NCBI GenBank assembly: GCA_022340305.1
Contig: JAJDOF010000035.1
Coordinates: 1-64,000, forward strand
DNA from: Gammaproteobacteria bacterium
GTDB lineage: Bacteria > Pseudomonadota > Gammaproteobacteria > GCA-001735895
DNA length: 64,000 nucleotides
Direction: 5' to 3'
The notes under the pieces are model-generated. The model saw nothing but the letters and a program-made list of their open reading frames with translations. It had not been told where the DNA came from and did no database searches. Position 1 is the stretch's first letter. Every line of letters starts with the position of its first letter. Below are positions 30,778 to 40,103 of the stretch, piece by piece. Position numbers and translations under genes: made by a program.

Positions 30778-32181
30778 ATGAAATTTCTACCGGTTTTTTG
30801 GGCTATTGTGGGCAAGAAGTGCCTGGTGGTCGGCGCCGGGTCGATTGCCGCGCGCAAAGCCGAGCTATTGCATAAGGCTGGCGGCAAGCTGTGCGTCGTT
30901 GCGCCCGAAATCGGTGTCGCGTTAAGTGATCTCGCGTTCTTCGAGGAGATTGAGCTGTCGCAGCGCGCATTTGTCGAATCCGACCTGGATGATGCTGTCT
31001 GTGTGATTGCGGCGACCGATGACCAGGATCTCAATCGAGACATTTCCAGGCTTGCGCAAGCACGAGGAATTGCAGTCAACGTGGTGGACAATCCTGAACT
31101 GTGCAGCTTTATCATGCCGTCGATGATTGAGCGTGGCCCGATACAGATCGCGATTTCTAGCGGGGGCGTATCGCCGGTACTCGCGCGTATGTTGCGCTCC
31201 AGACTCGAGAGCACGATTCCTGGCGCCTATGGCGAACTGGCAACCCTGGCCGATGAGTTTCGCCTGACCGTCAAGCAGGCCCTGCCAAACGTGGGTGCAC
31301 GCCGTCGATTCTGGGAATCGATTCTCGATGGACAGGTCGCCGAACTGGTTTTTTCCGGCAAGATGGAAGTCGCGCGCGAGCGCCTGCAACAGCAACTGCG
31401 CGATTTCGACCACGCGCAGGTTAATGGCGAGGTTTACCTGGTAGGTGCCGGACCTGGAGACCCTGATTTGCTGACGTTCAAAGCGCTGCGCCTGATGCAC
31501 AGGGCGGACGTGGTGGTTTATGATCGCCTGGTATCGCAACCGATCCTGGACATGGTGCGCCGTGACGCAGAGAGGATCTACGCCGGCAAGGCCAGTGCAA
31601 ATCATGCTATCCCTCAGGAAAACATAAACCAGCTGTTGGTGCGACTCGCGCGTGAGGGTAAACGGGTGTTGCGGCTCAAAGGTGGTGATCCGTTTATATT
31701 CGGGCGTGGTGGGGAGGAACTCGGTGAGCTGATCGACGAGAATATCGAGTTTCAGGTAGTGCCTGGCATTACCGCAGCATCAGGCTGCGCAAGTTACGCG
31801 GGTATTCCACTGACACATCGCGACTATTCGCAAGCCTGTATCTTCGTCACCGGACATCGGCGCAAGGGTGCCGAGGATCTGAACTGGAAAATGCTGAGTC
31901 ATGCCAATCAGACCGTGGTGTTTTACATGGGTCTCGAAAACGTATCACGTATTTGCGAGTCATTGAAAGCGCACGGCCGTGCAGCGAATACACCCGCTGC
32001 CCTGGTGGAAAAGGGGACGACGGCGATGCAGCGGGTATTCGTTGGTGACCTGGATAGCCTGCCAGCTATCATCGCCGATCAACAGGTTCGTGCGCCTACC
32101 TTGATCATGGTTGGTGAAGTCGTCGCATTGCACAACAAGCTGAACTGGTACCGGCCTGGAGAGGAAATAGGACAAATTTAA
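30778..32181 (+). CDS. cysG: Siroheme synthase
   Basis: Trifunctional enzyme that turns uroporphyrinogen III into siroheme for sulfite and nitrite reductases. Residues 1-150 form the precorrin-2 dehydrogenase/ferrochelatase part with GAGSIAARKAELL and MPSMIERGPIQIAISSGG. Residues about 215-460 are the SAM-dependent methyltransferase with VYLVGAGPGDPDLLT, LKGGDPFIFGRGGEE and VPGITAASGCASYAGIPLTHRD. Full length (467) with both halves intact. Start ATG 30778 follows a GTGAGG region. Related to cysC near 0.1 kb only by pathway (sulfate assimilation), not position. Confidence 0.95.
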   Translation: MKFLPVFWAIVGKKCLVVGAGSIAARKAELLHKAGGKLCVVAPEIGVALSDLAFFEEIELSQRAFVESDLDDAVCVIAATDDQDLNRDISRLAQARGIAVNVVDNPELCSFIMPSMIERGPIQIAISSGGVSPVLARMLRSRLESTIPGAYGELATLADEFRLTVKQALPNVGARRRFWESILDGQVAELVFSGKMEVARERLQQQLRDFDHAQVNGEVYLVGAGPGDPDLLTFKALRLMHRADVVVYDRLVSQPILDMVRRDAERIYAGKASANHAIPQENINQLLVRLAREGKRVLRLKGGDPFIFGRGGEELGELIDENIEFQVVPGITAASGCASYAGIPLTHRDYSQACIFVTGHRRKGAEDLNWKMLSHANQTVVFYMGLENVSRICESLKAHGRAANTPAALVEKGTTAMQRVFVGDLDSLPAIIADQQVRAPTLIMVGEVVALHNKLNWYRPGEEIGQI

Positions 32182-32533
32182 CAAACGCGGTCTATTTCCT
32201 GCAGTAAGCTATCACTCAACGTGTTGTTTGCCAGTCATATCGGGTGTAAATCCTATTATCGGTTTACAGGGCGTTACGGGAGACCTGCCGCCTCTGTTGA
32301 GACGAGATTGTGATGCGCAACAAACATTACAGTTTTTTAGAGTGTTAAAGTCAGGAATAACGCGGCAAGGTCAGCTAGGCTCAGTAATACCAACGTTAAA
32401 TTTTCGCTGGAATTATTGACGCTACGCTCAAAAAGAAGACGTCGCTCAGGATATATTTAGTATATAAAATAAATATTTAGATGACATTCTTAAAGTAATA
32501 ACTCACTAAATATCCTGGTTTAAATGGAGTAAA
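32182..32533. other. AT-rich intergenic region before the TAXI gene
   Basis: This 352-base gap becomes strongly AT-rich after about 32440 and should hold the promoter for the TAXI/GGDEF-EAL pair. I found no clear -35/-10 pair, hairpin or operator. The short open frames in it (for example 32228-32419) resemble no protein. Confidence 0.35.
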
Positions 32534-33538
32534 ATGCGCGTATTTTTTACCATCCTGGGAATCAGCCTGTTGCTGAGTAACCCCTTCACCTTTGGACAAG
32601 CGCAGGAACTGCGTTTTTTTCGCATCGGGACGGGTGGAATTGCTGGGACCTATTATCCGATCGGTGGCATGATAGCCCACGCCATCAGCAATCCTCCGGG
32701 TTCCATTCCCTGTGACGCCGGTGGTAGTTGTGGTCCTCCCGGATTGATTCTAATTGCCCAATCTGCCAACGGATCAGTGGCTAACGTCAACGGCATCCAG
32801 CAGGGTAAACTGGAGTCCGGCTTCGTGCAGTCAGACATCGCCTACTGGGCTTATAGCGGTAGCGGTACTTTCGCTGGCGAGCCACCCAAACTGAAGTTGC
32901 GCGCCATTGCTAATCTTTATCCCGAGAGCATCCATATCGTGGCCCATAAAGATGCCGGGATCAGACGCGTCAAAGACCTGATCGGCAAGCGAGTCTCTAT
33001 CGATGAACTCGGCTCGGGTACGCTGATTGATGCTGAACTGGTGTTGGAGGCGTACGGAATATCCAAGGACGATCTGGATATCGAATACATAAAGCCGACC
33101 AATGCGATCAAGCGCATACGCAACCGGCAACTCGATGCTTTTTTCGTGGTAGCCGGTTATCCGGCGCGGTCGATATCCGAGCTCGCGAATGACACCGAGA
33201 TCGTGCTAGTCCCGATCAATGGTCCCGAGGCGGACAACCTGGTGTCGCAATATCGTTTTTTTACCCGCGATAGTATCCCCGCAAATATCTACGGGGGAAT
33301 CGCAGAAGTCGAAACTGTCAGTGTAGGAGCCCAGTGGCTGGTCGCCTCTTCGGTAGACGACGAAACGGTGTACCAGATTACCCGTTCACTGTGGAGCCAG
33401 AATTCTCGCCGGTTGCTGGATAGTGGTCACGTCAAGGGTAAGCACATATCGCTGCAAACTGCGCTGGATGGTGTCGCCGTTCCTCTGCATCCCGGCTCCA
33501 GCCGCTATTATGCTGAAATGGGTATGACAAGCGAATGA
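32534..33538 (+). CDS. TAXI-family solute-binding protein
   Basis: Periplasmic substrate-binding protein of the TRAP-transporter-associated extracytoplasmic immunogenic type. The 334-residue precursor has a signal peptide ending near FGQAQE (residue 24) and the hallmark FRIGTGGIAGTYYPIGGMIAHAIS. It also has VNGIQQGKLESGFVQSDIAYWA and SIDELGSGTLIDAELVLEAYGI. No TRAP permease genes (fused DctQM) accompany it. Instead it overlaps by four bases a membrane GGDEF-EAL protein, so it may present a ligand to that sensor. Ligand unknown. Confidence 0.85.
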   Translation: MRVFFTILGISLLLSNPFTFGQAQELRFFRIGTGGIAGTYYPIGGMIAHAISNPPGSIPCDAGGSCGPPGLILIAQSANGSVANVNGIQQGKLESGFVQSDIAYWAYSGSGTFAGEPPKLKLRAIANLYPESIHIVAHKDAGIRRVKDLIGKRVSIDELGSGTLIDAELVLEAYGISKDDLDIEYIKPTNAIKRIRNRQLDAFFVVAGYPARSISELANDTEIVLVPINGPEADNLVSQYRFFTRDSIPANIYGGIAEVETVSVGAQWLVASSVDDETVYQITRSLWSQNSRRLLDSGHVKGKHISLQTALDGVAVPLHPGSSRYYAEMGMTSE

Positions 33539-35568
33539 TAGAGTCTGTCCACGATTGTATCCAACTCGTGCTTGCCAGGACCAGAAGCCTTCGCGGACGC
33601 GGGATGTTGACCCGACCCACAGTTTCGATATCACTGGTATTGCTGCTGCTGATTTCGACATCGGGCGTAATTTACTATGTCCAGCGAACCTTGCTGGAAA
33701 TCGAAGAAGCCTTGCCGATTGCTCTGTCGAAGCAGGAACGGGATATCCGCGTACTGGTTTATGAGATGGGCCGCCTGGTCCAGGACATTGAATTTGCACG
33801 CGCCAACACCGGGCTGACCTCTTTTGGAGTCGTTCTGCGGCAAACCGATACGGTCGAACTTTTTCTCGACAAAATGAGCCGCGAATATCGGTTTAATGAC
33901 ATGCTGGGGATTTCCATGATTCATGCCAGGATCAATCCCGCCGTGTACGATATCAAAAACTGGTTAACCAATGGTATTTTCAATTTTGAGCCGACCTCGG
34001 CCCATACTCTGGAGCTGGTGGAAGAAAGAGCGAAGCAGGCTTATGAAGAGGCCGAGCTACTGTTGCAGGAGGTGGCGCAAACCGCAGTGGATCGCTTGAC
34101 GGTGCAGGCCGGCAGAATCAAGAGTTTTCGTAGCGTCATGGTGATAACCCTGGCTGTGCTCACGCTGATGTCGATTGGCCTGGTGATACTCGGTCTGCGC
34201 CTGCAGCGCATTGTGATCGCGTTAAAGGACAGTGAAGAGCAGATTCGCTACCGGGCTAATTATGACTCGTTGACACAGCTCCCCAACCGCGCGAACTTTG
34301 TCGAACACCTGCATGAAGCGATTACCCGTGATCGACGTAATAACGGACTTACTGCATTGCTGTTTATCGATCTCGACCGTTTCAAGACGATAAACGATAC
34401 CCTGGGTCACGATTATGGCGACGAACTGATCAAACAGGTGGCTGACAGAATCAGGCGGGCGACACGTGAAACCGACGTGGTATCGCGTCTTGGAGGCGAT
34501 GAGTTTACGGTGATGCTGACCAACGTCTCCGACGAGATACACGCTTCGATCATCGCTAAACATATACTGGCGCGTTTGTCACAGCCTTACATGCTGGATG
34601 GGCATGAAGTCTATTCCAGCGCGAGTATTGGCATAACCCTCAGCCCGATCGATGGCAGGGATGTTAATACCCTGTTGAAAAATGCCGACATGGCCATGTA
34701 CGAGGCCAAAGACCAGGGGCGTAACACCTTCCGCTTTTTCACCTCGGAGATGACGGATCGGGCAAGACAATTCCTCGAGGTCGATAAAGATATGCGGCTG
34801 GCGCTTAGTCAGGACGAACTGGAAGTCCATTACCAACCCATCTATGACACACAGAATCACAAGCTGGTCGGGGTCGAGGCCTTGTTGCGATGGCAGCATC
34901 CGCAGCGCGGCCTGGTGCTGCCGACCGACTTCATCAGGGTCGCCGAGGAAACCGGCCTGATCGAAGAAATCGGACAGTGGGTAATGCGCCGAGCCTGTAG
35001 CGAAGTCAGGGAGTGGCTAAAACATGATCTGCATCCCGAGTTTTACCTCGCGGTAAACATTTCCATGCGCCAGTTCAAAGGTGGGTTCGATAAAGCGCAG
35101 CTGCAACGTATTCTCTACGAAACCGGATTCCCCGCGGACAAGTTGTTGCTGGAAATCACCGAGACATTGTTGATGGATCACGATACCCGGACCAGCGAGG
35201 TGCTGGCCGAGTTTCGCGAGATGGGTGTACGGCTTGCGGTTGACGATTTTGGCACGGGCTACTCGGCATTGAGTTACCTGCGTGAGTTTCCGGTCAGTAC
35301 ACTGAAAATAGATCGTTCCTTTATTCGTGACATCACCCAGAGCAAAAGCCACCTGGGCCTGGTCCAGGCCATCATTGCGATGGCCCGGGGATTGCACCTG
35401 AAAACCATCGCCGAGGGTGTCGAGACCGCCGAACAAGGCGAGTTACTGGCAGAACTCAACTGCGACATGGTACAGGGCTATTTTTATTCCAAGGCGGTGT
35501 CTGCCAGTGAGGTCGAGAAGCTACTGTTCAGCGATCGGCCACATGTTGTGGCGGTGCGTTCAGTCTAG
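33535..35568 (+). CDS. Membrane GGDEF-EAL protein
   Basis: Makes and/or degrades cyclic di-GMP. Topology: helix 1 at about 31-49, a periplasmic domain of roughly 150 residues, helix 2 at 202-222, GGDEF domain 240-400, EAL domain 420-670. The active loop LGGDEF (319-324) and the inhibitory site RETD (311-314) are intact, and the phosphodiesterase motif is EALLRW (448-453) with DDFGTGYSAL later. Both activities are possible. The ATG overlaps the TAXI stop, so the pair is translationally coupled; I infer signalling from the binding protein to the periplasmic domain. No known sensor fold was recognised in that domain. Confidence 0.9.
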   Translation: MIESVHDCIQLVLARTRSLRGRGMLTRPTVSISLVLLLLISTSGVIYYVQRTLLEIEEALPIALSKQERDIRVLVYEMGRLVQDIEFARANTGLTSFGVVLRQTDTVELFLDKMSREYRFNDMLGISMIHARINPAVYDIKNWLTNGIFNFEPTSAHTLELVEERAKQAYEEAELLLQEVAQTAVDRLTVQAGRIKSFRSVMVITLAVLTLMSIGLVILGLRLQRIVIALKDSEEQIRYRANYDSLTQLPNRANFVEHLHEAITRDRRNNGLTALLFIDLDRFKTINDTLGHDYGDELIKQVADRIRRATRETDVVSRLGGDEFTVMLTNVSDEIHASIIAKHILARLSQPYMLDGHEVYSSASIGITLSPIDGRDVNTLLKNADMAMYEAKDQGRNTFRFFTSEMTDRARQFLEVDKDMRLALSQDELEVHYQPIYDTQNHKLVGVEALLRWQHPQRGLVLPTDFIRVAEETGLIEEIGQWVMRRACSEVREWLKHDLHPEFYLAVNISMRQFKGGFDKAQLQRILYETGFPADKLLLEITETLLMDHDTRTSEVLAEFREMGVRLAVDDFGTGYSALSYLREFPVSTLKIDRSFIRDITQSKSHLGLVQAIIAMARGLHLKTIAEGVETAEQGELLAELNCDMVQGYFYSKAVSASEVEKLLFSDRPHVVAVRSV

Positions 35569-37289
35569 GAAGCCGATTGCGCCTTGAGGTAGTCGATAAT
35601 CTGGCTGCGCTGTGCTAACACCAGGAACAGGCCAAGATCGTCTGTCTGCATTTCCGCCAGCGCCAACTTGACGCCGGCAAATGGTGAGTCGACCAGGTGG
35701 ATGCGCTGTTCGGGGATTCCGCTTTCCAGGCAGGCCTGTTTCATGATCATACTGACCTCACCGGGATTGCGTCCACGCAGGTAGTCTGCCAACTCGGCGA
35801 TCACCACATGATCCGGCTTGATCGAACAAACGCCACGCGCAATCGCCGCGATATGCTCGTCAGAGCGATCACCGGCAGATCCAAACAACGCCCATTTTTT
35901 TCTGGCCGGCATACGCCCGACGGTATCGACTATTGCGCTTACACCATGTTCGTTGTGTGCGAAATCTACAATGACCCGTGCCGAATTCCCTAACCTGAAA
36001 TGGTTCATGCGCCCAGGATTGTCGCGGGCGTCACTGTGAAATCGGCGCAGGCCGGCACCGATCTGCGCCGCCGTGTATCCCATGGCTCGAGCAACGCCTA
36101 TGGCACCCAGCGCATTACTAACATTATGCAATGCCGCTCCCTGCAGGGTCATGGGGACTTCATTTATGGTACAGATTTCAGTGGTGCCGCTGTCGTCAAA
36201 ATAGACCAGCTTTCCCCTGTCGCAAAAACAACAGGCCTGTCGCCGGCTGATTTGTCGTTGAATTTGTAAATTTGACTTGTCCAGGCTGAACCAGCAGAGC
36301 TTACGCTGGGGCCTGCTTGCCAGAAAAGTGACGATTTCGCTATCGTCGGCATTGGCGATGAGGGTGCCATCGTCGGCCAAGGTTCTGGCCACCGCAAATT
36401 TGGTTTCGGCCAACGCAGCAAGTGTATTGACGCCGTATTGCCCCAGGTGGTCGCTGGCGATATTGGTTACCAATGCGGCGCGGACGCGGCGCACTGGCAG
36501 GCCGCGACGCAAAATGCCGCCACGCGCAACTTCGAGAAAGGCGACCTCGAGGCGGGGATCGCGCAATAACAGCCTGGCGCCCCCAGGTCCTGAATAGTCG
36601 CCATGGTCGAGCACTTCATCACCGACGCGCACGAAATCGGTTGAGGTGACGCCCGAGACCTGGCCGGCGGATCGCGCGATACCATCGAGCAGGCGCACAC
36701 TGGTCGACTTGCCGTTGGTGCCCGTGATCATGGCGACCGGCAGGTTGTGTATGTGTGACCAGTCCACCGCGTCGGGTGACGGCAGCTGCTCGATGGGATA
36801 ACTGCGACTGCCGTTGCCGTGGCCCAGCGAGACGGTATCATCATCGACCAGGAAGTCGATATCGTGCCGTGCAGCGGCGTTTTCGATTTCAATCAGTGCC
36901 GGGTTTCGTTCTTCAAGCATTTGCTTGCGCAGTTCCGCGAGCAGGGCACCACGGGATTCAATCGGTTGCTCGAGTAATTCACAGCTGCAGAAATACCAGG
37001 CCGTCTCCAGTGCGAGCACGGCACTGAAGAGCTGGTCGATCGGGGCTGCAAGCAGCAGGTTGTAGCCGTTTTCAAAACGCCGATGGGTGAGCTCTGGTTC
37101 GCCCCAGTCAACGTCTGCGAGCAGTTGTGTGATCTCGCGGTACCAGCAGTCCAGAACCGCTGCCATGTCCATGTCGTGAATCAGGACATCGAGGATTGCA
37201 CCCGGTTTACTCCACACCAGCGAAGGGCCGGTGAGGCGCCGGCAGCTATCGACGATCAAATGCTCTGATTTTAGTTCAGGTATCTCCAT
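35565..37289 (-). CDS. CphA-like Mur ligase without ATP-grasp domain
   Basis: A 574-residue relative of cyanophycin synthetase encoded nine bases after cphA. Residues from about 185 match the Mur-ligase half of CphA: ITGTNGKST P-loop (188-196), VLLRDPRLE-like block, EVARGGILRRGLPVRR, ALVTNIASDHLGQYG, ALHNVSNALGAIG and FAHNEHGVSA. The N-terminal part still has a piece like CphA's pre-grasp region (VSLGHGNG, 153-160, versus VQFGHGKY). Only about 33 residues separate that piece from the P-loop, against about 300 in CphA, so the ATP-grasp domain is missing. It may add one amino acid, prime or repair chains, or regulate CphA; activity is unproven. Confidence 0.8.
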   Translation of the reverse strand: MEIPELKSEHLIVDSCRRLTGPSLVWSKPGAILDVLIHDMDMAAVLDCWYREITQLLADVDWGEPELTHRRFENGYNLLLAAPIDQLFSAVLALETAWYFCSCELLEQPIESRGALLAELRKQMLEERNPALIEIENAAARHDIDFLVDDDTVSLGHGNGSRSYPIEQLPSPDAVDWSHIHNLPVAMITGTNGKSTSVRLLDGIARSAGQVSGVTSTDFVRVGDEVLDHGDYSGPGGARLLLRDPRLEVAFLEVARGGILRRGLPVRRVRAALVTNIASDHLGQYGVNTLAALAETKFAVARTLADDGTLIANADDSEIVTFLASRPQRKLCWFSLDKSNLQIQRQISRRQACCFCDRGKLVYFDDSGTTEICTINEVPMTLQGAALHNVSNALGAIGVARAMGYTAAQIGAGLRRFHSDARDNPGRMNHFRLGNSARVIVDFAHNEHGVSAIVDTVGRMPARKKWALFGSAGDRSDEHIAAIARGVCSIKPDHVVIAELADYLRGRNPGEVSMIMKQACLESGIPEQRIHLVDSPFAGVKLALAEMQTDDLGLFLVLAQRSQIIDYLKAQSAS

Positions 37290-37298
37290 GAAAGGTCA

Positions 37299-40103
37299 CT
37301 AATCGGCATCCTCGGGTTCATGGCGCGCAAGTCGAACACCGCGTTCGTCGATAATCAGTTCTTCGTCCTGATCGAGTACATAGCGTTTGGCTTTTTCCGG
37401 CAGATATACCTTGGTGCCGGGAACCGTGGCCTTATCAACGACCGCTTCATTGTTGAAGTGAATGATCTGTTTCCAGGTGCGCGTCAGATCGTCCGCGGTG
37501 ATGACCAGCAGATCACCGGCCTCGGCAGCATTAAGTGCGTAATCAACTGCCGGTTCTTCGTCTGCGATGACGGTGATGTTGGCATCATCCACGCCGAACT
37601 CCATCAGGTACTTGCGCATCAGCTGAGGAATCTCGTCGTGGCTGCGCCCACGACGGTTGTTATCCGCCTTGCAGATGAAATGCGTAAACTGCGGCAGGCA
37701 GGCCTTCACCGAGTTGCGGATGTCTTCGTCGCGGCGATCGCCGGGAACCGAAAGCACGATTGTGCGCCGGCCCGCGGGTTCCAGCCTGCCAGCCAGTACC
37801 GCCATCGCGGCAAAACTGGCCGGGTTGTGGGCGTAATCAAGAATGACCTTGAAGGGGTGTTCGTTATAGACGTTGGTGCGTCCCGGGCTCTGGAAGAACG
37901 AGGTATCGAAGGTGCGCAAGCCGTTGCGAATGTGGTCGAGGTCCTTGCCGAAACTATAAGCCATGGCCGCCGCGAACATCGCGTTTTGTACGTTATGCAG
38001 TGCCTTGCCTTCGATCGTCGCTGGTATCAGGTGGGTCCACAGCAAGGGGATGTGTGCACCGTTATCGTAGATGGTGATCATTTCGCCGTTCATACCTTTT
38101 TCGAGCACGACGGCACGACCATTGGCGCGGATGTGCTCACGCACCAGTCCGTGAGTCGAATCCATGGTCACATAGCAAATGTGCTTGGCGCGGGTGTTAT
38201 CGGCCATTTTCAGGCACAACTTGTCGTCGGCATTCAGTACGGCGGTGTCGTTGGCAATGCGTACCACGGTTTCCTTGACCTGCGCCAGCTGCTCCAGGGT
38301 TTCGATACCGCCGAGGCCCATGTGGTCTGCGGTAATATTGATGCAGGCGGCGACATCGCATTCGCGATAGCCGAGCCCGGCACGCAGGATGCCACCGCGG
38401 GCCGTTTCAAGTACGGCAAAATCAATGGTCGGGTCGCGCAGAACGATCTGTGCCGATTGCGGTCCGGTCATGTCTCCCTTCACCGTAACGCGCCCGTCTA
38501 CCTGGATGCCGCCGGTCGAAGTCATGCCGACGATATGACCGCAGGTTTGCATGATGTGCGCGAGCATGCGCGTGGTGGTCGTCTTGCCATTGGTGCCGGT
38601 AATCGCGGCAACCGGTATGCGGCTCGGAGTTCCCGGCGGGTACAGCATGTCGAGCACCTTGCCGGAAACGTCGCGCGACTGCCCCTCGCTCGGTGCGACG
38701 TGCATACGAAATCCGGGGCCGGCATTGACTTCGACGATGGCACCACCGACGTCTTTATAGGAAGAGGTGATGTCGTCGGTGATAAAGTCGACGCCACCGA
38801 TGTCAAGCCCGATCGCGCGAATCGCGCGTACCGCCATTTCACGGTTATCCGGGTGCACTACATCGGTCAAATCGATCGAGGTGCCACCGGTGGACAGGTT
38901 GGCGGTGGCGCGCAGGAAAAAGACTTCATCCTTCTTCAGCACCGTGTTTTCATCGTAGCCGGCTTCTTCCAGCAATTCTTCAGCCTGTCCGTCAATATCG
39001 ATACGAGTGAGTACTTTTTCGTGGCCGATGCCGCGGCGTGGATCGGAATTGACGATATCGACAAGCTGCGCGATGGTCGATTTACCGTCGCCGACGACAT
39101 GACCCGGCACGCGCTTGGCGACGGCGACCAGCTCATTGTTGACTACCAGCATGCGATGATCGAATCCGCTAATGAAACTCTCGGCAATCACGTGACGCGA
39201 ACGACTTTGCGCCTTGGCAATATGATAAGCCTCGCGTACTTCCTCCTCGCTGTTCAGATTAATACAGACACCACGCCCGTGGTTGGCGTCCAGCGGCTTG
39301 ATGACCACCGGATAACCCATGCGCTTAACCGCACTCACCGCGTCGTCTTCGCTGGCGAACATGGTTTGCTTGGGAACCGGCAAGCCCATATCACGCAACA
39401 CGCTATGCGTGCCTTCCTTGTCGCTGGCAAGCGAAGTGGCAATGGTACCCGTGTCGCTGGTGACCGTCGCCTGAATACGTTTTTGATACTTGCCGTGGCC
39501 GAACTGCACCAGGCTGTATTCGTTCAGGCGTAACCAGGGTATGTTGCGTGCGACCGCTGCATCGACCAGCGACTGCGTGCTTGGCCCAAACTCGCGTTGT
39601 TGCGCACGCCTTACAAAGGCTTCGAGTTCTTGCTCAAAGTTGAATTCGGGATCGATGGGAAACTCGATTTGCTGTTGCAGCGGATCCGGTAACAAATGCA
39701 TTAACAGGCGCAACGCCAGATTTCCAGCCTCGATGCCCGCATCGCGCTGTTTGTAGGCATAAATCATGTTGTACATGCCCGGCTCCCCCGTGGTTCGAGT
39801 TTTGCCGAAGCTGACGCCGGAGCCGGCAATGTTTTGAATTTCGATCGCCACATGTTCCATGATGTGCCCCATCCAGGTGCCATCGTCTTCGGTCAGACGG
39901 CGGATGAAACCGCCCGGTTCCCCATAGGAACAGCCGTGTTCGGCCAGGCTCGGCAAGGCCTGTTGCAGGCCATCAGTAAACTCCCGACCACATTTCACCG
40001 AAGGCCATTCCACCAGGAGGCCGATATCGAGCACCATGCGAATGACCGGAAAATTTGCGTAAATGTTTGGGCCTACATAGACATTGGTTGCGGTAATTTT
40101 CAT
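37299..40103 (-). CDS. cphA: Cyanophycin synthetase
   Basis: Polymerises aspartate and arginine into multi-L-arginyl-poly-L-aspartate (cyanophycin), a nitrogen store held as cytoplasmic granules. Domains of the 934-residue chain: N-terminal domain (1-215) with HIMEHVAIEIQN; ATP-grasp (about 220-485) with YPVVIKPLDANHGRGV and VEVNAGPGFRMH; Mur-ligase-like (about 495-930) with P-loop ITGTNGKTT (501-509), LETARGGILRAGLGY and DYAHNPASF. All domains and P-loops are intact. ATG 40103 overlaps the cphB stop by four bases, and the CphA-like ligase follows after nine bases, so the genes form one operon. Confidence 0.96.
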   Translation of the reverse strand: MKITATNVYVGPNIYANFPVIRMVLDIGLLVEWPSVKCGREFTDGLQQALPSLAEHGCSYGEPGGFIRRLTEDDGTWMGHIMEHVAIEIQNIAGSGVSFGKTRTTGEPGMYNMIYAYKQRDAGIEAGNLALRLLMHLLPDPLQQQIEFPIDPEFNFEQELEAFVRRAQQREFGPSTQSLVDAAVARNIPWLRLNEYSLVQFGHGKYQKRIQATVTSDTGTIATSLASDKEGTHSVLRDMGLPVPKQTMFASEDDAVSAVKRMGYPVVIKPLDANHGRGVCINLNSEEEVREAYHIAKAQSRSRHVIAESFISGFDHRMLVVNNELVAVAKRVPGHVVGDGKSTIAQLVDIVNSDPRRGIGHEKVLTRIDIDGQAEELLEEAGYDENTVLKKDEVFFLRATANLSTGGTSIDLTDVVHPDNREMAVRAIRAIGLDIGGVDFITDDITSSYKDVGGAIVEVNAGPGFRMHVAPSEGQSRDVSGKVLDMLYPPGTPSRIPVAAITGTNGKTTTTRMLAHIMQTCGHIVGMTSTGGIQVDGRVTVKGDMTGPQSAQIVLRDPTIDFAVLETARGGILRAGLGYRECDVAACINITADHMGLGGIETLEQLAQVKETVVRIANDTAVLNADDKLCLKMADNTRAKHICYVTMDSTHGLVREHIRANGRAVVLEKGMNGEMITIYDNGAHIPLLWTHLIPATIEGKALHNVQNAMFAAAMAYSFGKDLDHIRNGLRTFDTSFFQSPGRTNVYNEHPFKVILDYAHNPASFAAMAVLAGRLEPAGRRTIVLSVPGDRRDEDIRNSVKACLPQFTHFICKADNNRRGRSHDEIPQLMRKYLMEFGVDDANITVIADEEPAVDYALNAAEAGDLLVITADDLTRTWKQIIHFNNEAVVDKATVPGTKVYLPEKAKRYVLDQDEELIIDERGVRLARHEPEDAD

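Noticed and set aside
32534..35568. TRAP transporter operon
   Set aside because: No DctQ/DctM-type permease genes accompany the TAXI binding protein.
37320..39533. Long open frame (737 codons) on the plus strand opposite cphA
   Set aside because: It lies entirely antisense to the conserved cphA, its translation resembles no protein and is explained by codon bias of a GC-rich gene.
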